Below are positions 61,214-64,000 of a DNA stretch of 64,000 bases, piece by piece (within the stretch, counting starts at the first letter, position 1; each line of letters begins with the position of its first letter). A program made the position numbers and the translations under genes. The notes beneath the pieces are model-generated. The model made no database searches. It was given only the letters and a program-made list of their open reading frames with translations, and was not told the DNA's origin. The stretch comes from Camarhynchus parvulus. Its lineage: Eukaryota; Chordata; Aves; Passeriformes; Thraupidae. The DNA is taken from positions 33,390,993-33,454,992 of the forward strand of contig NC_044573.1 in NCBI RefSeq assembly GCF_901933205.1, given 5' to 3'.

Positions 61214-64000
61214 AGCTTTAAAAACAGGGGCTGCAAGATCTTGGCTTGCCCAGAAAATGCAAACTGTGAGGTGGTGTGGTAACAATTCCTTACTATGTTA
61301 GCAGATATTACAGTTCTCTCTCTGCCCTGGTTTAATCTCAAAGACCCTGTTGGTGCTAGAAGAAAGAGAGAATGATTTCAAACCTTCCAAATAATGAGTT
61401 TCCTACTGTGTGGTGGAGCAAAAATGGAAAACATTTTGTGATGGATCTTAATACATTTACTAGTAGAAGATACACAATGGCAGGAAATGAGGCTCAGAAA
61501 CTCTGGAGGTCCTTTTGAGTGTTGTATTTCTGTGAGAACTTAATCCTCCTCTGTGTGAATCATTCCATACTTGCCACCCCAAGAAGCAGGTTTCTCTGCA
61601 TTTTCTCTTTTTAGATTAAGATGTTTTAATACTCTCCTCAGCCTTATACAGGGAAGTCTCTTTGCCTAATACTTTGCTCGTGTTCATAAGCAACTGCTGG
61701 GAGGAAAAGGGGGAGGAATCTGATTTGGTCCCATTTACTTGCCATTATAACTACTCCAACTGTTTTGACTTAGTATAATGAAATGTTATTTCAAAATCCA
61801 TGTTTGCAGATAAAAGTTATTCTCACATTTTTTAGGTCTTGTTAAAATCTAGAATTATTTTATTTTTAATTCTGTCCCTTTCTCTCCTTCCGTCTCTAGT
61901 CCTGAATACCAAAGTGCAAAAAACACAGAACACCCTGACTCCTTAAACTGCAAATTGCTGACACAAGTAAAGGTTAATCCGATAACTTGGAGTGGTTTTG
62001 GGAAAAAACTAGAGAAACATAGATGCAGATCTATTTATTCTCAAAACCTGCAGAGCAAAAATCTCATTTGTGAAGAGTCATAAAATCTGTGCTTTCCTGA
62101 GACAATTTGCTCCTTTGGACTTGCTGGCATAGGCTGCCCAGGAAAGTAAATGGCATTGTATAGACAGGAAGGTCATTCACCCTTTTTCTGAAAGAAGAAG
62201 GCAAAGGGAAAGTGTAAGAATTTCAAGCAGTTTTTCAAAATAAAAAGAATAATGTCCCCTTCATGTTCTCTCCACAGACCTGGCTCTGTGGATTAGGGAA
62301 CACAGCCTGGAAGCCCTCATCTGCAAGCATTCTCCTGTGAAAATCTGAGAACCTAGATCAAATCCTGACCATATTGAAATCAGTGAGAAGTTTTGGCACT
62401 GGCATCAATGAGGCTAAAATTTTCTCCATTTTATTTTACAGTTGTTGTGTGCTCGTAAAGTGCAGGGTATGTACTTTTTGCTATGGCTGCCCATGAAAAA
62501 GTTATTTATGTACCTATTGAAAAAAGGTGTACAGTTTCTCAGTTAATATGCCAGAGGCTTTGTTGATGGGATATGAGCTAAAGGAATAAATTATTGAGAG
62601 ACTACTGGCACAGGGATACTGCAAGGGAAACATATGTATAGCTAGGACCAGATCTTAAGGTGGAGTTTCAAAATTAATATTCTGTATTTAGGATGGCTAT
62701 GGAAGCTGAAAGGCTCAAGCAAAATGCAAACTTTTCGTGGGAGATAAAAACTCAGGCCTCACAACTGAAAACTGGAAACTCTTCTCTCAGGAGAGGCTTT
62801 TGGTCTGTGAAATGGAGATAACAACATTGCCTTCTTTCCTTTATTTGTTAGTATCTTCTGGCCAGGGACTATTAGTAGGAATGAACTTATATAGTCCACG
62901 TTACACAGATTTGTTTGTGTGAATTTATAATAGCACCAAGGAGAATTCACTGGTATCGATAGAGACAGACTCTTTATTTCTCAAAGAAAAATGAAAGTGA
63001 CTATTGCTGAAGTACAGTAAATTGATCAGATGGTTTTTAGTATTTTACTGTGCTTCACCCAGTGTTTTAATGAAAGAATAGATTATTTCTCATCACAGTG
63101 CCAAAGCCATAGAATTTAGAGAAGTGAATTGCTGTTGTTATGGGAACAAAGGTCCAGCAGACTGCTTCCATTGAACTATTTTGGAACAGAAATGTCGTTC
63201 ATGGATTCTGCACATATGGGAAACCAGCCTTGCTCCAGCAAGGCCTGTTGCCTGGAACACAGGCTTCCCTAATGATGGTGTTTGTTCCTTTGACACACTC
63301 TTTATCATCTGTGTTCTCTCACTCATTCCTTCTTCAGATTTCCCTTATTTGCTGTGTTTCTGCTTTAATTTCACATTGATTCCTGTCTTTTATTTCCATA
63401 GTATGGCCTCCAAAATCTGAGATTTTCCTGAAATTAAAACATGAGCTGCATGTTGGCAGAACAGTTATCGTCACTCCCTCTAAGGTGTGCATACACACAA
63501 GCACAGAATGAAAGGAAGATGGAACTAAAATCATAGTTCCTTACTTGGGAGAATTTTCATTATTAAAGCTAAAAGACAGTCCTCTTATGGAGGGCTGATG
63601 GATCCCACGTTATGGATTCTAGAATATAAAAAGCATTTATTAATACACCAGTACTAGTACACTAATAAAAATACAAACCCAATGATGCTGTTGTAAAAAA
63701 ACCCAAATCCTTATACCAGCTTGTGTGCCAAGCATGTCCTGCCCTGTAGTCAGTCAATTAAAATTTGTTCTGATTATGTAATCTTCATAACTTAGTATCT
63801 TTGCCTGAGACTGTGATTTTGACTTAATAAATGATTTCTCTACCCAGATAGAGCACTTCAGCTGCTTAACTTGATCATGCTGTTGAATTAATTTATTGTA
63901 TTAAATGTGCTTGTTTTCTAATAATATCAAAGTTTGAAAACTGGTAATGTTGCCTTCTCTATTCCCCACTGAGGAAGCACCGAAATGGGGTGGCCAGAAT
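61214..64000. other. Unique noncoding stretch to the window end
   Basis: No gene or named repeat. Short frames at 62737-62950 and 63138-63534 overlap on both strands and have no domain. The window ends in ordinary unique sequence. Confidence 0.5.

Noticed and set aside
1..64000. CRISPR arrays, operons, prophage or other microbial systems
   Set aside because: No regularly spaced repeats, no long bacterial-type ORFs or ribosome-binding-site patterns; the repeats are vertebrate.

Overview
This window looks like intergenic or intronic DNA from a bird, probably a songbird. The evidence is the repeats. There are several truncated CR1 LINEs with the avian 3' end (runs of ATTCTATGATTCT type and 'GGTTGGAAGGGACC' on the opposite strand). 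There are also LTR pieces whose text resembles songbird ERVK- and ERVL-type LTRs; those family names come from memory and should be checked. The rest is AT-rich, CpG-poor sequence. I found no protein-coding gene, no exon I would defend, no tRNA or rRNA, no CRISPR array, and nothing bacterial. The many short open frames (60-170 codons) have no recognisable domains; those with recognisable content are LINE debris.

Layout. From 1 to 13 kb: unique sequence with a plus-strand CR1 (about 3254-3515), a CTCF-like site (3678-3692), a long minus-strand CR1 (about 6759-7560), and an old LINE reverse-transcriptase remnant on the minus strand (about 9242-9480). From 13 to 27 kb: an LTR with TATA and AATAAA signals (about 13152-13512), a strongly decayed CR1/L3-like LINE (about 18563-19790), and a CR1 3' end (about 26495-26756). 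From 27 to 45 kb: mostly unique AT-rich DNA with a tiny CR1 end (32507-32553), several perfect hairpins (the best is 37565-37607) and a lone TATAAAAGG (38605). From 45 to 64 kb: a minus-strand LTR fragment (45505-45757), a 71-bp sequence present twice about 2.8 kb apart (54271 and 57043), a GC-rich patch (56815-57345), a CR1 split by a 308-bp solo LTR with a 6-bp target duplication (59149-59722), an exact 138-bp tandem duplication (59998-60273), and a 396-bp solo LTR with a perfect 6-bp target duplication (60812-61207).

No genes work together here. What can be read is a history of insertions: old LINE debris first, then CR1 3' ends, then LTR insertions that recombined to solo LTRs, plus recent local duplications. 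Any function would be regulatory (CTCF-like site, homeodomain-motif-rich AT blocks, hairpins), and that is inference. I did not find a previously undescribed system.
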